This document shows positions 9,433-18,669 of a stretch of 64,000 bases of DNA, piece after piece (within the stretch, counting starts at the first letter, position 1; each line of letters begins with the position of its first letter). The stretch is from the NCBI RefSeq assembly GCF_007830595.1, contig NZ_VLLD01000004.1, one strand, 5' to 3'. The translations under genes were made by a program, and so were the position numbers. The notes under the pieces were generated by a model that was given only the letters and a program-made list of their open reading frames with translations, had not been told where the DNA came from and did no database searches. The DNA comes from Treponema_B putidum. GTDB taxonomy: Bacteria > Spirochaetota > Spirochaetia > Treponematales > Treponemataceae.

Positions 9433-9580
9433 TATTTATATGCTTGATTTCGGCATTCCGTCCGGGAGCGAGCCGGGAATGAGACGGCCGGTAGTAATAA
9501 TACAGTCCGATAAAAATAATTTGAATAGTTTAAATACAACTTTATTTAAAATTTTCTATACGGGGAACGCACGGGTTTAG
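9419..9580 (+). pseudogene. Truncated MazF/PemK-type endoribonuclease toxin
   Basis: The frame begins MTRGDIYMLDFGIPSGSE and continues GMRRPVVIIQSD, the conserved N-terminal half of MazF/PemK toxins (RGDIYxxDF and RPVVIIQxD motifs). After NSLNTT, where the family continues into a beta-strand such as VIVAPIT, the sequence changes character and stops after 53 residues, while family members have about 110. The break falls at about 9545, exactly where the convergent gene begins. A deletion or recombination has therefore fused the first half of mazF to the 3' end of another gene. It is almost certainly inactive. Confidence 0.75.
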
Positions 9581-10421
9581 AAGCATCTCGGATAGTCCAG
9601 TCCTCAAGGGCTTCGCCGGAAAGGCGGGGCATAAAGCGTTTTTCTTTTACGGCCTTCATCGAAGAGCCTGCACCTACAGATTCGTTCCACCAGTCGTATA
9701 AATGAACATTGGTCTTTACTCCAAAAAAATCGTGAGTTTTTTCAAGTGAAACGAAGCCGATTGGGTCATATTCATAAAATTTTAATTTTGCTTCCGCCGT
9801 ATTAGGATGAATTTCATAAGGCAGCCATTTTTGCGGAATATAATTGTTTCCTATTATTTTTTTGTACTCGCTAGGCATTCCGTAGGTGTAAAGAAGTTTA
9901 GTGTGGGTATCAAGTGCGCACATTAAGTTATTAAGAGCGTTTTCAAAAAGGCCGCCCTTAGCCGCATAAGCGGTAAATTTAAAAAAGATAAAACGTTCAA
10001 GGATTTTAGCTTCTGAAGGCTCATCATAAATAGGCAAATCAAAGGGATGAACGCCTTCTACCTTGTAATAAACTACATCGTTTATTTTATTTGTTATACC
10101 TAAAAAAACCGAAGAACCCGGCACCTCAGTTTCACGGTATTTATAAGTTTTTCCTTTTTTTCCCCAGCCTTCATGAGGAAGGCAGGGTTCCCATTTAAAC
10201 TTTGAGCTAAAAAGGATTTCAACTACCGGTGCCGACCCCTTTGAGGGCGAAGTAATTTTTGCCATGTGGATGAGGCAATCACCCAGCCTTGCCTTTTCGT
10301 AAATGCAGTCGGGATTTTCGGGATCAGCTTTTATACTATTATCCTCTAAGTCCCCGGCCATTAGAAAATTCACAAAACAAAAGAGAAACAAAACGAAAAA
10401 CTTTAAACTTAATTTTTTCAT
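9546..10421 (-). CDS. Secreted protein sharing a domain with the neighbouring 1152-aa lipoprotein
   Basis: The 291-residue product has a signal peptide (MKKLSLKFFVLFLFCFVNFLMAG) but no lipobox, so it is predicted periplasmic or exported. Its C-terminal half has the same motif order as the middle of the next upstream protein: RF-x-F-(Y/F)-(R/K)-FTA, a cysteine followed by D-x-x-(S/T)-K-(F/L)-L(F/L)-Y, DP(V/I)G(Y/F)V, W at a fixed spacing, and SPYR near the end. It therefore looks like a stand-alone version of that domain. No known family was recognised. A terminator separates the two genes, so it may have its own promoter. Confidence 0.75.
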   Translation of the reverse strand: MKKLSLKFFVLFLFCFVNFLMAGDLEDNSIKADPENPDCIYEKARLGDCLIHMAKITSPSKGSAPVVEILFSSKFKWEPCLPHEGWGKKGKTYKYRETEVPGSSVFLGITNKINDVVYYKVEGVHPFDLPIYDEPSEAKILERFIFFKFTAYAAKGGLFENALNNLMCALDTHTKLLYTYGMPSEYKKIIGNNYIPQKWLPYEIHPNTAEAKLKFYEYDPIGFVSLEKTHDFFGVKTNVHLYDWWNESVGAGSSMKAVKEKRFMPRLSGEALEDWTIRDASKPVRSPYRKF

Positions 10422-10439
10422 AAGATTCCTAAACTTGAA

Positions 10440-10474
10440 AAAAGCCGAAGGCTCACGAGGAGGCTTCGGCTTTT
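10440..10474 (-). terminator. Terminator after the large lipoprotein gene
   Basis: AAAAGCCGAAG and CTTCGGCTTTT form an 11-bp perfect stem around a 13-base loop. On the minus strand it follows the stop at 10480 closely and runs into a T tract, as expected for rho-independent termination. Confidence 0.85.
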
Positions 10475-10479
10475 AAAAT

Positions 10480-13400
10480 TTATTTCCAACTGATTGTATA
10501 AATTACCTTTACCGTACCTTTTGAGCGTGTACTGGCTTCATTCTCTCCACCATCGTCCATATTTTTATATTTTTTGTCTTCGTCATGTTTATAGCCGTTG
10601 TTATTAACCGTATACGTAATAACAAAGTCTTTTTCTTCGCCATCGGCAAGGGTAAAGTTTTCATCATAGGAGATCGTTACACGCTCCGGCTGATTAAGTT
10701 GTAGTGCAGCTGCATCTAAACGCCATGTTCCGGTAGTTTCGTTGTAGACAAGTTTAATGATGCTGTTATTATCTAAGGGCTGCTTGGGGTATACCGGTCC
10801 ACCGCCAGCCGTTGTCCATTCCGATCGCCAATAATCAAGCCGGTTTGATTTTATCAGATAGGTTTTAAATACAATATCCATTTCTGAAAAATCAGAGAAA
10901 TCCTTAGCTAGAACAAAATTATTATCTGCTTTATCCCCCCCTAGTTCTATGTAATCGTTCTCTTTCACATATTCACCGTATCCGCCGTCAAACCAACCGC
11001 CTGAACCGCTTCCTTCAAAGGGAAAGTCGTATTTCCATTGTATGTTGCCCGTATCGCCATTTGCATTTACCGTAACGGCAAGATCATGAGCAAAATGAGC
11101 ACCGTCAATATATTTATGATTCTTATGATCTGCCCAACCTGCCGTTGACCACGACTGTAAACTTTCATTTTCAATTTTGGGTCTTATGGTAAGGCGCATC
11201 TTCGGCTCAAAAGAAACCGAAACGGCAGCATTTGCCGCTCCAACCGTTAATACGGCAAGGGTTTTATCAGCGTAGGGAACTTCGAAAGCAGCACCCGCAC
11301 ATTCCCAACCATTTATGATATACCTAGGTTTGGGTGTTGCAATAAATCTAATCTTTTCGCCTTTTTTTATGTATGTATCCGATTCGATAGATTTTCCGTT
11401 ATGCAGGGCTGTAAGGAAACCGCCTTCATCGCCTGAGACCGAAAAACTTACACGGTATAAAGCTTCAACGGAAACCTTTACTATGGAGCTCTTTTTAATT
11501 GCTGTCTTATTTCCGTTTACTCCTGTATTTGTATTTGTAACCTCACAATAATAAAAGTCGTTATGCTCGGCAGATGTTTCAGGGGTAAATGTATAAGTTT
11601 CAGTGACGGCATCACTTATCGGTGAACCGGCATCAACTTCATTATCAGCCTTAAACCACTGATATGTTAGGTTTCCTCCATCAACGGATTCTGCAAGAAC
11701 GGATAGACTTATTTCTTCAGAAGAACCGATAGCTATACTAATACTTTCGGGCTGCTTCAATATCTTAGGAGATTCGGCATCAATTATAATTTCTCCGCTG
11801 CCGGGAACTAAACGGAATTTAGCCTCTTCCGATTTAACCTCGGTAACTTTTCCATTAGCCGTATTTTCATTCTTTATTATGCAGTAACAATAAGCATCTA
11901 TCTCGGCAGAAGTATCCGGTACATATATAGCTCCTACAGCTCCATCAATCTTTTCATCAGAAGAACCGTCTGCATTCAGTCTCTTATACCACTGATATGA
12001 AAGATTCTCTCCTTCGGGTGACGGAAGAACTCTAACCTCAAAGGAAACATTATCCCCTACATGAGCATATACGGAGGCAGGCTGCCCCATTATCATAGGT
12101 TCTGCAACGGTGTATTTAGGATTTATTTCAGTAGAAACTTCAGTCTTTTTTATCTCAATAGGATTTCTATAAGGTGAAAACCCCGCACCATTTGCTTTTT
12201 TTTCGGCAGGCTTTGTAAAAGCCGGATTTTCTTGGGCGTGATAATTACTTGCATTTATATTGTCTTTAATCCACTGGTACATTACAACACTACCATCTTC
12301 TTTTACATAGCCGACGGGGTCGGTCATATAAAACGGTTTTTTAAATTGGATGTGATCACCTATAGAAGCAGCAGCATAGTCAGTCCATTCCGTAGGGAGC
12401 TTGCTGCCGGCAATACTTTTTATCTTAGCCGGATCACTATAATAAAAAAGGAACTTGGAATAGCGATCCACACAGAACATGGAATTGTCGGCTTTTATCC
12501 CCATTGAAGCATCTGCGGTAAAACGGTAAAAATAGAATCGGTTATCATGAGGATTTGGTGCAAGTTCGGCATCGGTACCGTGTGCACTTCCTCGGTCTTT
12601 TCTAGTTTTATACCGGTAAATTTTTACATTGGAAATTGCTTTAAACCCGGAACCGATTGATGAAGGAATGTTTTCAACCATTTCGGGATTCCCGCTCCAG
12701 CTTCCGTCTTGGAACTTGTACGAGGCAATAATACCCGACATACTGGGCATATGTAATACCCACTCATCAAATTTTGAAGCAGGAAATTCATAATTCTCAT
12801 TATAATAATCGAAGGGGTCAACATTTTCTATTATGTTATTTATTTTTACTACATATTTTTTATTCCCATTTTTATCTATAGGATTGTATAAAACTCCTGC
12901 ACTTTTCTTTACGGTAATGTTCATTTCCCATGCTTGATATTTACCTTCCTTTGCCGCTACCGAAAGCTTTAAGGATATTATGTCTTCACTTCCAAACACT
13001 GCGGGTTTAGGACTTATTTCTGCAGGGATATAACCGAATTTCTTAAAGGATAAGACCACATCTTCGGGATTAAGACTTTGAGTATTTTCCGGAACATGAG
13101 CGGTTTTTCCTATCTCAGCCTTTATACCTAGAACATACATTTCTAAAAGCTGCAAGGCCTCATCTTCGTCTTCGGATTTTGCTTCTCTTGTTACAGCAAT
13201 AACTTTTTCAAAGTCCTTATACTGCCCCTTTTGCCCTTTAACCATTATTTTTATATTTACGGTATCATTTTCTTTTAATTCGACAGGCGAGTTTTCCACA
13301 TCTACAGGTATAACCGTTTCATTTTCCCCATATTTAAATTTTGCCTCAATATTAGAAGGATCAATGGTACTATATTTATATGGGATACTAATATCCCCCT

Positions 13401-13938
13401 GCATAGCATCTATACCGCAAATTTTAAGGCTCTTCAATTCCAAATCATAGGGTTCGCTTTGTGTAATCTTTATAATTTTCTCAATAGAAGCATATTTCCC
13501 CTCATTATCCGCAACCTTTATTGTAATAGGTACCGTTTGACCTGAAACAAGAGGAGCCCCCTCTCCGTTGATTTTTACATCTACTAAAACAGGTTCCATC
13601 TTTGATAAGGAATTTACAGCCTTAACCTTTATATTATCGATAGAAACCTCTTCAACCGAAGAAGGAACTGTAACAATATAGGTCTTAGCTTTTGAAAATT
13701 TATTTAATCTATCGGCTTCATCAATGGGTGTTTCGGAAAGGACGGGGACAACAGGATTATCTGCAACAGATATTTCGGTTATATACATTGTCATTCCTAT
13801 ATCATCATTTACACGAGGATACCAAGAAGATCCCAAAGCAGGTTTACACGCGCTGAACAATGTCAAAACAAAGCCTGCAAATATAAGACCTGCAAACCTT
13901 TTTGTTAATTTAGTTTTTACAACACTTATGTTTTTCAT
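10480..13938 (-). CDS. Large multidomain surface lipoprotein with Ig-like domains
   Basis: The 1152-residue product has a lipoprotein signal with lipobox LFSACK (Cys31). Residues 50-345 hold about three repeated beta-sandwich units with the pattern E-(K/N)-V-I-x-(V/I)-T. Residues about 355-610 form the domain shared with the neighbouring 291-residue secreted protein. Two Ig-like domains with the hallmark LSYQWYK and LTYQWFK follow at about 620-820, then a short bacterial-repeat domain (FSVSGDEGGFLTALHNGK), then a C-terminal domain rich in Trp, Gly and Asp. It is probably exposed on the cell surface and may act in adhesion, but no ligand is known. It is transcribed 8 bases downstream of a barrel-like protein gene, so the two may cooperate. 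Confidence 0.8.
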   Translation of the reverse strand: MKNISVVKTKLTKRFAGLIFAGFVLTLFSACKPALGSSWYPRVNDDIGMTMYITEISVADNPVVPVLSETPIDEADRLNKFSKAKTYIVTVPSSVEEVSIDNIKVKAVNSLSKMEPVLVDVKINGEGAPLVSGQTVPITIKVADNEGKYASIEKIIKITQSEPYDLELKSLKICGIDAMQGDISIPYKYSTIDPSNIEAKFKYGENETVIPVDVENSPVELKENDTVNIKIMVKGQKGQYKDFEKVIAVTREAKSEDEDEALQLLEMYVLGIKAEIGKTAHVPENTQSLNPEDVVLSFKKFGYIPAEISPKPAVFGSEDIISLKLSVAAKEGKYQAWEMNITVKKSAGVLYNPIDKNGNKKYVVKINNIIENVDPFDYYNENYEFPASKFDEWVLHMPSMSGIIASYKFQDGSWSGNPEMVENIPSSIGSGFKAISNVKIYRYKTRKDRGSAHGTDAELAPNPHDNRFYFYRFTADASMGIKADNSMFCVDRYSKFLFYYSDPAKIKSIAGSKLPTEWTDYAAASIGDHIQFKKPFYMTDPVGYVKEDGSVVMYQWIKDNINASNYHAQENPAFTKPAEKKANGAGFSPYRNPIEIKKTEVSTEINPKYTVAEPMIMGQPASVYAHVGDNVSFEVRVLPSPEGENLSYQWYKRLNADGSSDEKIDGAVGAIYVPDTSAEIDAYCYCIIKNENTANGKVTEVKSEEAKFRLVPGSGEIIIDAESPKILKQPESISIAIGSSEEISLSVLAESVDGGNLTYQWFKADNEVDAGSPISDAVTETYTFTPETSAEHNDFYYCEVTNTNTGVNGNKTAIKKSSIVKVSVEALYRVSFSVSGDEGGFLTALHNGKSIESDTYIKKGEKIRFIATPKPRYIINGWECAGAAFEVPYADKTLAVLTVGAANAAVSVSFEPKMRLTIRPKIENESLQSWSTAGWADHKNHKYIDGAHFAHDLAVTVNANGDTGNIQWKYDFPFEGSGSGGWFDGGYGEYVKENDYIELGGDKADNNFVLAKDFSDFSEMDIVFKTYLIKSNRLDYWRSEWTTAGGGPVYPKQPLDNNSIIKLVYNETTGTWRLDAAALQLNQPERVTISYDENFTLADGEEKDFVITYTVNNNGYKHDEDKKYKNMDDGGENEASTRSKGTVKVIYTISWK

Positions 13939-13946
13939 ATTTCACC

Positions 13947-14840
13947 TCACACCTTAAATAAAAGCCCCAGACTTATACCGAAGTCAAGGTTATTCATAAA
14001 AAATGACTTTATAGGATCCCGTTCAAAATTTACACCGACACCGTTTTTGTTACCATTAATAATTGCAGCTTTTTCTACCTTTTTAGGAAGAGCTACATAT
14101 CCAGGCTTATAAACGGAATAAGACAAGTATCCGCCTATTGTCAAACCCATTGTAGAAATTATCGGCTGATTATATTCGATAGATAACTTTAAAAGAAGGC
14201 TTAAAGGATTCATTTTTTTCATCATAGATTCCGAAATATAAAGAGTTCCTGTCTCAGAGGAAAAATCAATATTTTCCGCCTTTAAAGCGGCAAGTTCTTC
14301 ATCATTTAGATTAGTATAAAGCTCATAAGTGGGCTGCGGATCTGCCAGAATTTTTCCTCCTATGCCGAAACCTAAAACAAGTCTGTTCTTTAAAAGCATT
14401 GTTTTAAGGCTCGTCCCAAAAGTTATAACGGGTGACATATAGACACGGCAATATACTTCAATATCTTTTTTATAAGATTTTCCATCCGCTCCAGTAAATG
14501 GCTGCTGACTTGATCCCGAAATCTGGCCTGAAAAGCCCTGCCCTACACCTAGGTTAAAGGCGAGCCCAAGACCTCCGAAAATATTGTTATTTGTATAATT
14601 AAAGTATCTTTTCGAATCAAAAATATAGGTAAGTTCGGCATCTCCGTTCACAATAAAACCGGCCATACCTCGCATAAAATCGGCACCAAGATATTCTTTA
14701 TCAGCCTCATTTATATGTGGATCAGTGTAAGAACCGGAAAAATTAGCTCTAAGACCCAGAGTAAAGCCTTCTTCAAAAGCAAAGGCCGAAAAACTTACAA
14801 ACACAAACATAACCAAAAAAATAATTTTAATCGGTTTCAT
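13947..14840 (-). CDS. Predicted outer-membrane beta-barrel-like protein
   Basis: The start at 14840 (ATG) is chosen over the GTG at 14846 because GAGG lies 5 bases upstream of the ATG and overlaps the GTG. The 297-residue product has a signal peptide ending SFSAFAFEEG and then alternating hydrophobic/polar strands with many glycines and aromatic residues (FTLGLRANFSGSY, GLGLAFNLGVGQG, LDFGISLGLLFKV), ending in a hydrophobic beta-strand. This is the look of a spirochaetal outer-membrane barrel, though no named family was recognised. It is the first gene of a two-gene operon with the large lipoprotein and follows a clear promoter. Confidence 0.75.
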   Translation of the reverse strand: MKPIKIIFLVMFVFVSFSAFAFEEGFTLGLRANFSGSYTDPHINEADKEYLGADFMRGMAGFIVNGDAELTYIFDSKRYFNYTNNNIFGGLGLAFNLGVGQGFSGQISGSSQQPFTGADGKSYKKDIEVYCRVYMSPVITFGTSLKTMLLKNRLVLGFGIGGKILADPQPTYELYTNLNDEELAALKAENIDFSSETGTLYISESMMKKMNPLSLLLKLSIEYNQPIISTMGLTIGGYLSYSVYKPGYVALPKKVEKAAIINGNKNGVGVNFERDPIKSFFMNNLDFGISLGLLFKV

Positions 14841-14858
14841 AAACACCTCAACTCTTGA

Positions 14859-14887
14859 ATGATACAGTTTTTTTACTGAATGGTCAA
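14859..14887 (-). promoter_or_regulatory. Promoter of the barrel-protein/lipoprotein operon
   Basis: On the minus strand TTGACC, a 17-base spacer and TATCAT lie upstream of the ATG at 14840. Spacing is optimal and the only mismatches to consensus are one base in the -35 box and one in the -10 box. Confidence 0.7.
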
Positions 14888-14953
14888 TATAAAATTAAGC
14901 ATAAAATTTTCCCCGATGGACTTTTTTGCATTTTTAAGATAAAATATAAAAAT

Positions 14954-16114
14954 ATGGAACTTTTCTATCTTGCAAAAATAGGCGAAATTAACTTAAAAAA
15001 AGGGAATTTAAAAGACTTTGAAATTCGGCTTTCGCAGAATTTACGCAGCTATTTGCCCGAAGCTAGGCCCAATATACGCGTGCGAGCCGGAAGAATGTAT
15101 GTAAGCGTCAAGCCCGAATTTAAAGAAAAAACCGAAGAAGCCCTAAATAAGCTGATAGGCATTACAGGCTGGGCCGAAGCCATTCCTGCCGAAAAAACTA
15201 TTGAATCCATTACTGAAACAGCTAAGGCCGAAGCCGTAAAAGCCCGCAATGCGGGGGCTAAGACCTTTAAAATAGAATCCCGCCGCGGCGAAAAGACCTT
15301 TCCCCTAACCTCCTACGAAATTTCACGGGAAGTAGGAGGAGTAATCCACACTGAAGGGATTTTAAAAGTAGACGTTCATAATCCCGATATTGTAATTTCC
15401 ATCGAAGTAAGAGAAAAGGCCTTTATCTACGGCCTTGAGCACAAGGGACGGAGGGGGCTTCCCTGCGGCTGTTCGGGAAGGGGACTTTTACTACTATCGG
15501 GAGGAATAGACTCCCCCGTTGCAGGCTTTAAAATGCTTACCCGCGGAATGAAGTTGGACTATATTTATTTTCACTCTTACCCTTATACTTCGCCCGAAGC
15601 CCAAGCTAAGGTTGAAAAACTGGCCGGCATTTTAGCCGATTACGGCCTCGGCGGATACCTCAACATCATTCCCTTTACAAAGGTTCAGCAGCAAATCAGA
15701 GAAAAAAGCCCCGAAGCCTATTTAACTTTGATGATGAGAATCTGCATGATGAAAATAGCAAATATGACGGCAAGGGGTATAAATTCCAAATGCCTTATCA
15801 CCGGCGAAAGCCTTGCCCAGGTTGCAAGCCAAACGGTAGAAAACTTGACCGTAACCAATTCTTATGCCGAATTTCCTGTTTTTAGGCCTTTAATCGGACT
15901 CGATAAGGAAGAAATTACAATAAAAGCCAAGGAAATAGGCACCTACGAAACCTCAATCTTGCCGTACGAAGATTGCTGTGTTATGTTTTCACCCAAACAT
16001 CCGATTTTATACTCAAACCTTAAAGATGCAGCCGAGATTTTCGATAGGATGGAAATAGACAGTCTTTTAGAAGAGGCCTATGCTCAACGAGAAGTAAAAA
16101 AGATGAGTTTTTAA
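14954..16114 (+). CDS. thiI: tRNA 4-thiouridine synthase ThiI
   Basis: The start is placed at the ATG at 14954 (MELFYLAKIGEINLKKGN), which matches the N terminus of ThiI; the upstream extension is AT-rich noncoding sequence. The 386-residue enzyme has the N-terminal ferredoxin-like region, a THUMP domain (about 60-165) and a PP-loop ATPase domain with LLLLSGGIDSPVAG at about 177-190. It adenylates and thiolates U8 of tRNA. The C-terminal rhodanese domain of the E. coli form is absent, as in many bacteria, so sulfur would be delivered by a separate protein. There is no evident Shine-Dalgarno. The fused DAHP synthase-RNase H gene starts 2 bases after its stop. Confidence 0.93.
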   Translation: MELFYLAKIGEINLKKGNLKDFEIRLSQNLRSYLPEARPNIRVRAGRMYVSVKPEFKEKTEEALNKLIGITGWAEAIPAEKTIESITETAKAEAVKARNAGAKTFKIESRRGEKTFPLTSYEISREVGGVIHTEGILKVDVHNPDIVISIEVREKAFIYGLEHKGRRGLPCGCSGRGLLLLSGGIDSPVAGFKMLTRGMKLDYIYFHSYPYTSPEAQAKVEKLAGILADYGLGGYLNIIPFTKVQQQIREKSPEAYLTLMMRICMMKIANMTARGINSKCLITGESLAQVASQTVENLTVTNSYAEFPVFRPLIGLDKEEITIKAKEIGTYETSILPYEDCCVMFSPKHPILYSNLKDAAEIFDRMEIDSLLEEAYAQREVKKMSF

Positions 16115-16116
16115 AG

Positions 16117-17694
16117 ATGATAAGTAACCTTGTTGACCTCCGAATCGAGAGAATTCATTGTATAAGTTCTCCGGCCGAAATGCTAAAAAAAATACCTGCG
16201 ACCGATTATCTTTATTCTTTTATAGCCGAAGCCCGCAAAACAATCAGCGATATAATAAACGGAAGGGATAAGCGTTTTTTACTCATAGCCGGCCCCTGCT
16301 CGATTCACGACACGGAGGCAGCCGAGGATTATGCTATGCGCCTATTAGAGCTAAAAAAGAAATGCTCCGATTCTTTCTATATTATAATGCGCACCTACTT
16401 TGAAAAACCCAGAACCGTTTTAGGCTGGAGGGGTCTTATCGTGGAGCCTGAACTTGACGGTTTTATCAATATTGAAGGGGGAATTCAAAAGGCCAGAAAA
16501 TTTTTGATTAAACTTGCCGAAATGGGTATTCCTGCCGCCTCCGAAACGGTAGACCCTATGATTCCCCAATACATTGCCGACCTCGTAAGCTGGGCTTCGA
16601 TAGGTGCCCGCTCGGCCGAAAGTCAAATCCACAGAGAAATAGCTTCAGGGCTTTCAATGCCGGTCGGCTTTAAAAATACCACCTACGGAGACATAACGGC
16701 AGCAGTCAACGGAGTAATCGTTTCCCGCCTGCCCCATGCCTTTGTAGGCATTGCCCGGAACGGACTTTCGGCAATAATCCACACAACGGGAAATCCCGAC
16801 ACTCACTTGGTTTTAAGGGGAGGAATTTCAAAACCCAATTACAATAGAGAAGAAGTTGTAAAAGCCGCATCTCTTATGAAAGAAAAAATGCTTGAACCGA
16901 GCATAATAATAGACTGTTCCCACGGAAATTCGGGAAAAGACCCGAAAAAACAGATAGGCATCTTTGAAGAAAGTTTAAAACTCCGCTTCGATAAAAATGA
17001 GCCTCTTGACTATATCAGGGGCTGCATGATTGAAAGCTTTATCCAAGAAGGAAAAACATCGATCGAAAAAGCAAGGGAAAGCACCGAATACGGTAAATCC
17101 ATAACCGATCCCTGTTTGGGCTGGGAAGAAACTAAAACCGAAATACTCCGTATTTATCAAGAATACCGAAATTGTTTTACAGACACAAACATCTTTACCT
17201 CTAATAAGGACAAAATGAATATCGAAATATACACCGATGGAGCCTGCTCCAACAACCCCGGCCCCGGAGGCTGGGCTTACATAATAGTAAACAAGGATTC
17301 AAAAGAAGAAATATGCAGAGAAAATGGAGGCGAAAGCTCTACCACCAATAACCGCATGGAACTCATGGCTGTTATAAGGGCATTAAAAAAGATAAAAGAG
17401 AAAGCATTCTTAGCAGGCAAATCCTGCGAAACCTTGAACTATGAAAGCATTTCAGTACATACCGATTCCCAATACGTACAGCAGGGTATAAGCTCGTGGA
17501 TATTTAACTGGAAAAAAAATAATTGGAAGACGGCCTCAAAACAGCCCGTAAAAAACCAAGACCTTTGGCAAGAGCTGGATGCCCTTTCATCCCTGATTAA
17601 GCCGAGCTGGATTTGGGTAAGAGGCCACGCAGGAAATCCCTTAAACGAAGCCTGCGACCGGCTTGCGGTCGAGGCCTGCCAAAAAGTAAAGTAG
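16117..17694 (+). CDS. In-frame fusion: DAHP synthase + ribonuclease HI
   Basis: Residues 1 to about 350 are a class I 3-deoxy-D-arabino-heptulosonate-7-phosphate synthase (AroF/G/H type): LIAGPCSIHD, MRTYFEKPRTVLGWRGL, GARSAESQIHREIASGL and IIDCSHGNSGKD. It condenses phosphoenolpyruvate and erythrose 4-phosphate, the first step of the shikimate pathway. Residues 367-525 are a complete RNase HI with the catalytic set TDGACSNNPGPGG, MELMAV, HTDSQY and ACDRLA. No stop codon separates them. An internal ATG at 17215 (Met367) has AAGGA 4 bases upstream, so RNase HI may also be made alone by internal initiation. I know of no functional link between the two enzymes. Confidence 0.9.
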   Translation: MISNLVDLRIERIHCISSPAEMLKKIPATDYLYSFIAEARKTISDIINGRDKRFLLIAGPCSIHDTEAAEDYAMRLLELKKKCSDSFYIIMRTYFEKPRTVLGWRGLIVEPELDGFINIEGGIQKARKFLIKLAEMGIPAASETVDPMIPQYIADLVSWASIGARSAESQIHREIASGLSMPVGFKNTTYGDITAAVNGVIVSRLPHAFVGIARNGLSAIIHTTGNPDTHLVLRGGISKPNYNREEVVKAASLMKEKMLEPSIIIDCSHGNSGKDPKKQIGIFEESLKLRFDKNEPLDYIRGCMIESFIQEGKTSIEKARESTEYGKSITDPCLGWEETKTEILRIYQEYRNCFTDTNIFTSNKDKMNIEIYTDGACSNNPGPGGWAYIIVNKDSKEEICRENGGESSTTNNRMELMAVIRALKKIKEKAFLAGKSCETLNYESISVHTDSQYVQQGISSWIFNWKKNNWKTASKQPVKNQDLWQELDALSSLIKPSWIWVRGHAGNPLNEACDRLAVEACQKVK

Positions 17695-17708
17695 TGCCCG
17701 GCCGGCAG

Positions 17709-17939
17709 CTAAATCCCGGCTTCGTCCAAAAGTTTTTTTAAGGCCGTAAGCTCATCCCTTGTAAGGGTAATACCCTTCCCCATTTTTTGGTGATCGGGTG
17801 ACCAAGGCCTTATATCGAATTTAGGGTCCCGGCCGTTCCATGATACCTCGTTGAGTTCGGTCTTCCAACCGCCCTTCCCCTCGGAGATAGTTCCATAGCT
17901 TTTTGTAATCTCAAATTTAAATTCGTCCTGATTATTCAT
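17709..17939 (-). CDS. PC4/YdbC-like single-strand DNA-binding protein
   Basis: The start is the ATG at 17939, 7 bases after GGAGG; the upstream in-frame TTG is less likely. The 76-residue protein contains FKFEITKSYGTISEGKGGWKTELN and WNGRDPKFDIRPWSPDHQKMGKGITL, the YdbC/PC4 fold found in short bacterial proteins. Homologues bind single-stranded DNA or RNA and resemble the eukaryotic coactivator PC4. It overlaps the 3' end of pgsA by 8 bases and is translated from the same transcript. Its role in this bacterium is unknown. Confidence 0.85.
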   Translation of the reverse strand: MNNQDEFKFEITKSYGTISEGKGGWKTELNEVSWNGRDPKFDIRPWSPDHQKMGKGITLTRDELTALKKLLDEAGI

Positions 17940-18525
17940 CGGCAATCCTCCTTGTCTTTAAATATGAAGTAATATAATCGGTAAATGAAGCGAGCGATAA
18001 GATAACCGCTGCAAAATAAAGAAGCCAATTAAAATAAAGAATATATCGGGTAAAAGCCGGAGGTAAAAATGTGTAGATCCGTTCAAGTTTTAAAAACATT
18101 GAAACACTTGCTGCTATAATGTAAAGAACGGTCTTTGTTTTTCCGCCCATCTTGGCTCCTATCGTTATGCCTTCTCCGCGGGCCTTCATCCTCAAAAACA
18201 TGATACCGAATTCGCGGTAAACTATAATTAAAAAGAAGGGAGCAAACAAAAAGCCGTCCATTAAAAAACAAAATAAAACGGTTACATTTGCAACCACATC
18301 CGCAAAGGGATCAAATATTTTTCCGAACTCATCCACCTGATTATGCAGCCTTGCATAATAGCCGTCCAAAAAATCGGTAAATTCCATAAAGATAAAAATC
18401 GGGATTATAATGAGGATAGTAATTTTAGGGCTTATAAAAGGAATCCAATCCGGCAGAAAATATAAAACATAGATTATGGGAGCCAGCACCAGCCTCGATG
18501 ATGTAAAAATATTAGACAGCTTCAT
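17932..18525 (-). CDS. pgsA: CDP-diacylglycerol-glycerol-3-phosphate 3-phosphatidyltransferase
   Basis: The 197-residue membrane protein carries the CDP-alcohol phosphotransferase motif, here D-F-x-D-G-x-x-A-R...G-x-x-x-D-P-x-x-D (TDFLDGYYARLHNQVDEFGKIFDPFADV), and about five membrane segments. It makes phosphatidylglycerol phosphate, the committed step to phosphatidylglycerol. Length and motif fit PgsA. Other CDP-alcohol transferases share the motif, so substrate is inferred from overall length and sequence. It is divergent from the nhaC-type gene and overlaps the ydbC-like gene. Confidence 0.85.
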   Translation of the reverse strand: MKLSNIFTSSRLVLAPIIYVLYFLPDWIPFISPKITILIIIPIFIFMEFTDFLDGYYARLHNQVDEFGKIFDPFADVVANVTVLFCFLMDGFLFAPFFLIIVYREFGIMFLRMKARGEGITIGAKMGGKTKTVLYIIAASVSMFLKLERIYTFLPPAFTRYILYFNWLLYFAAVILSLASFTDYITSYLKTRRIADE

Positions 18526-18669
18526 ACCCTATATGATGTAGCTTTAATCTCTTTTTGTCAATAGGTAATTTCCGTATTGTATGTAGCAACTGCCTGTGCA
18601 ATTATCCTATACACTTTTTTTTATAAATATGATATACTAGCATCCCTATTTCACATAAAAGGAGACTTT

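Noticed and set aside
10700..13957. Several plus-strand open frames inside the large lipoprotein gene
   Set aside because: They lie antisense to a clear minus-strand gene, have no ribosome-binding sites and no recognisable protein features.
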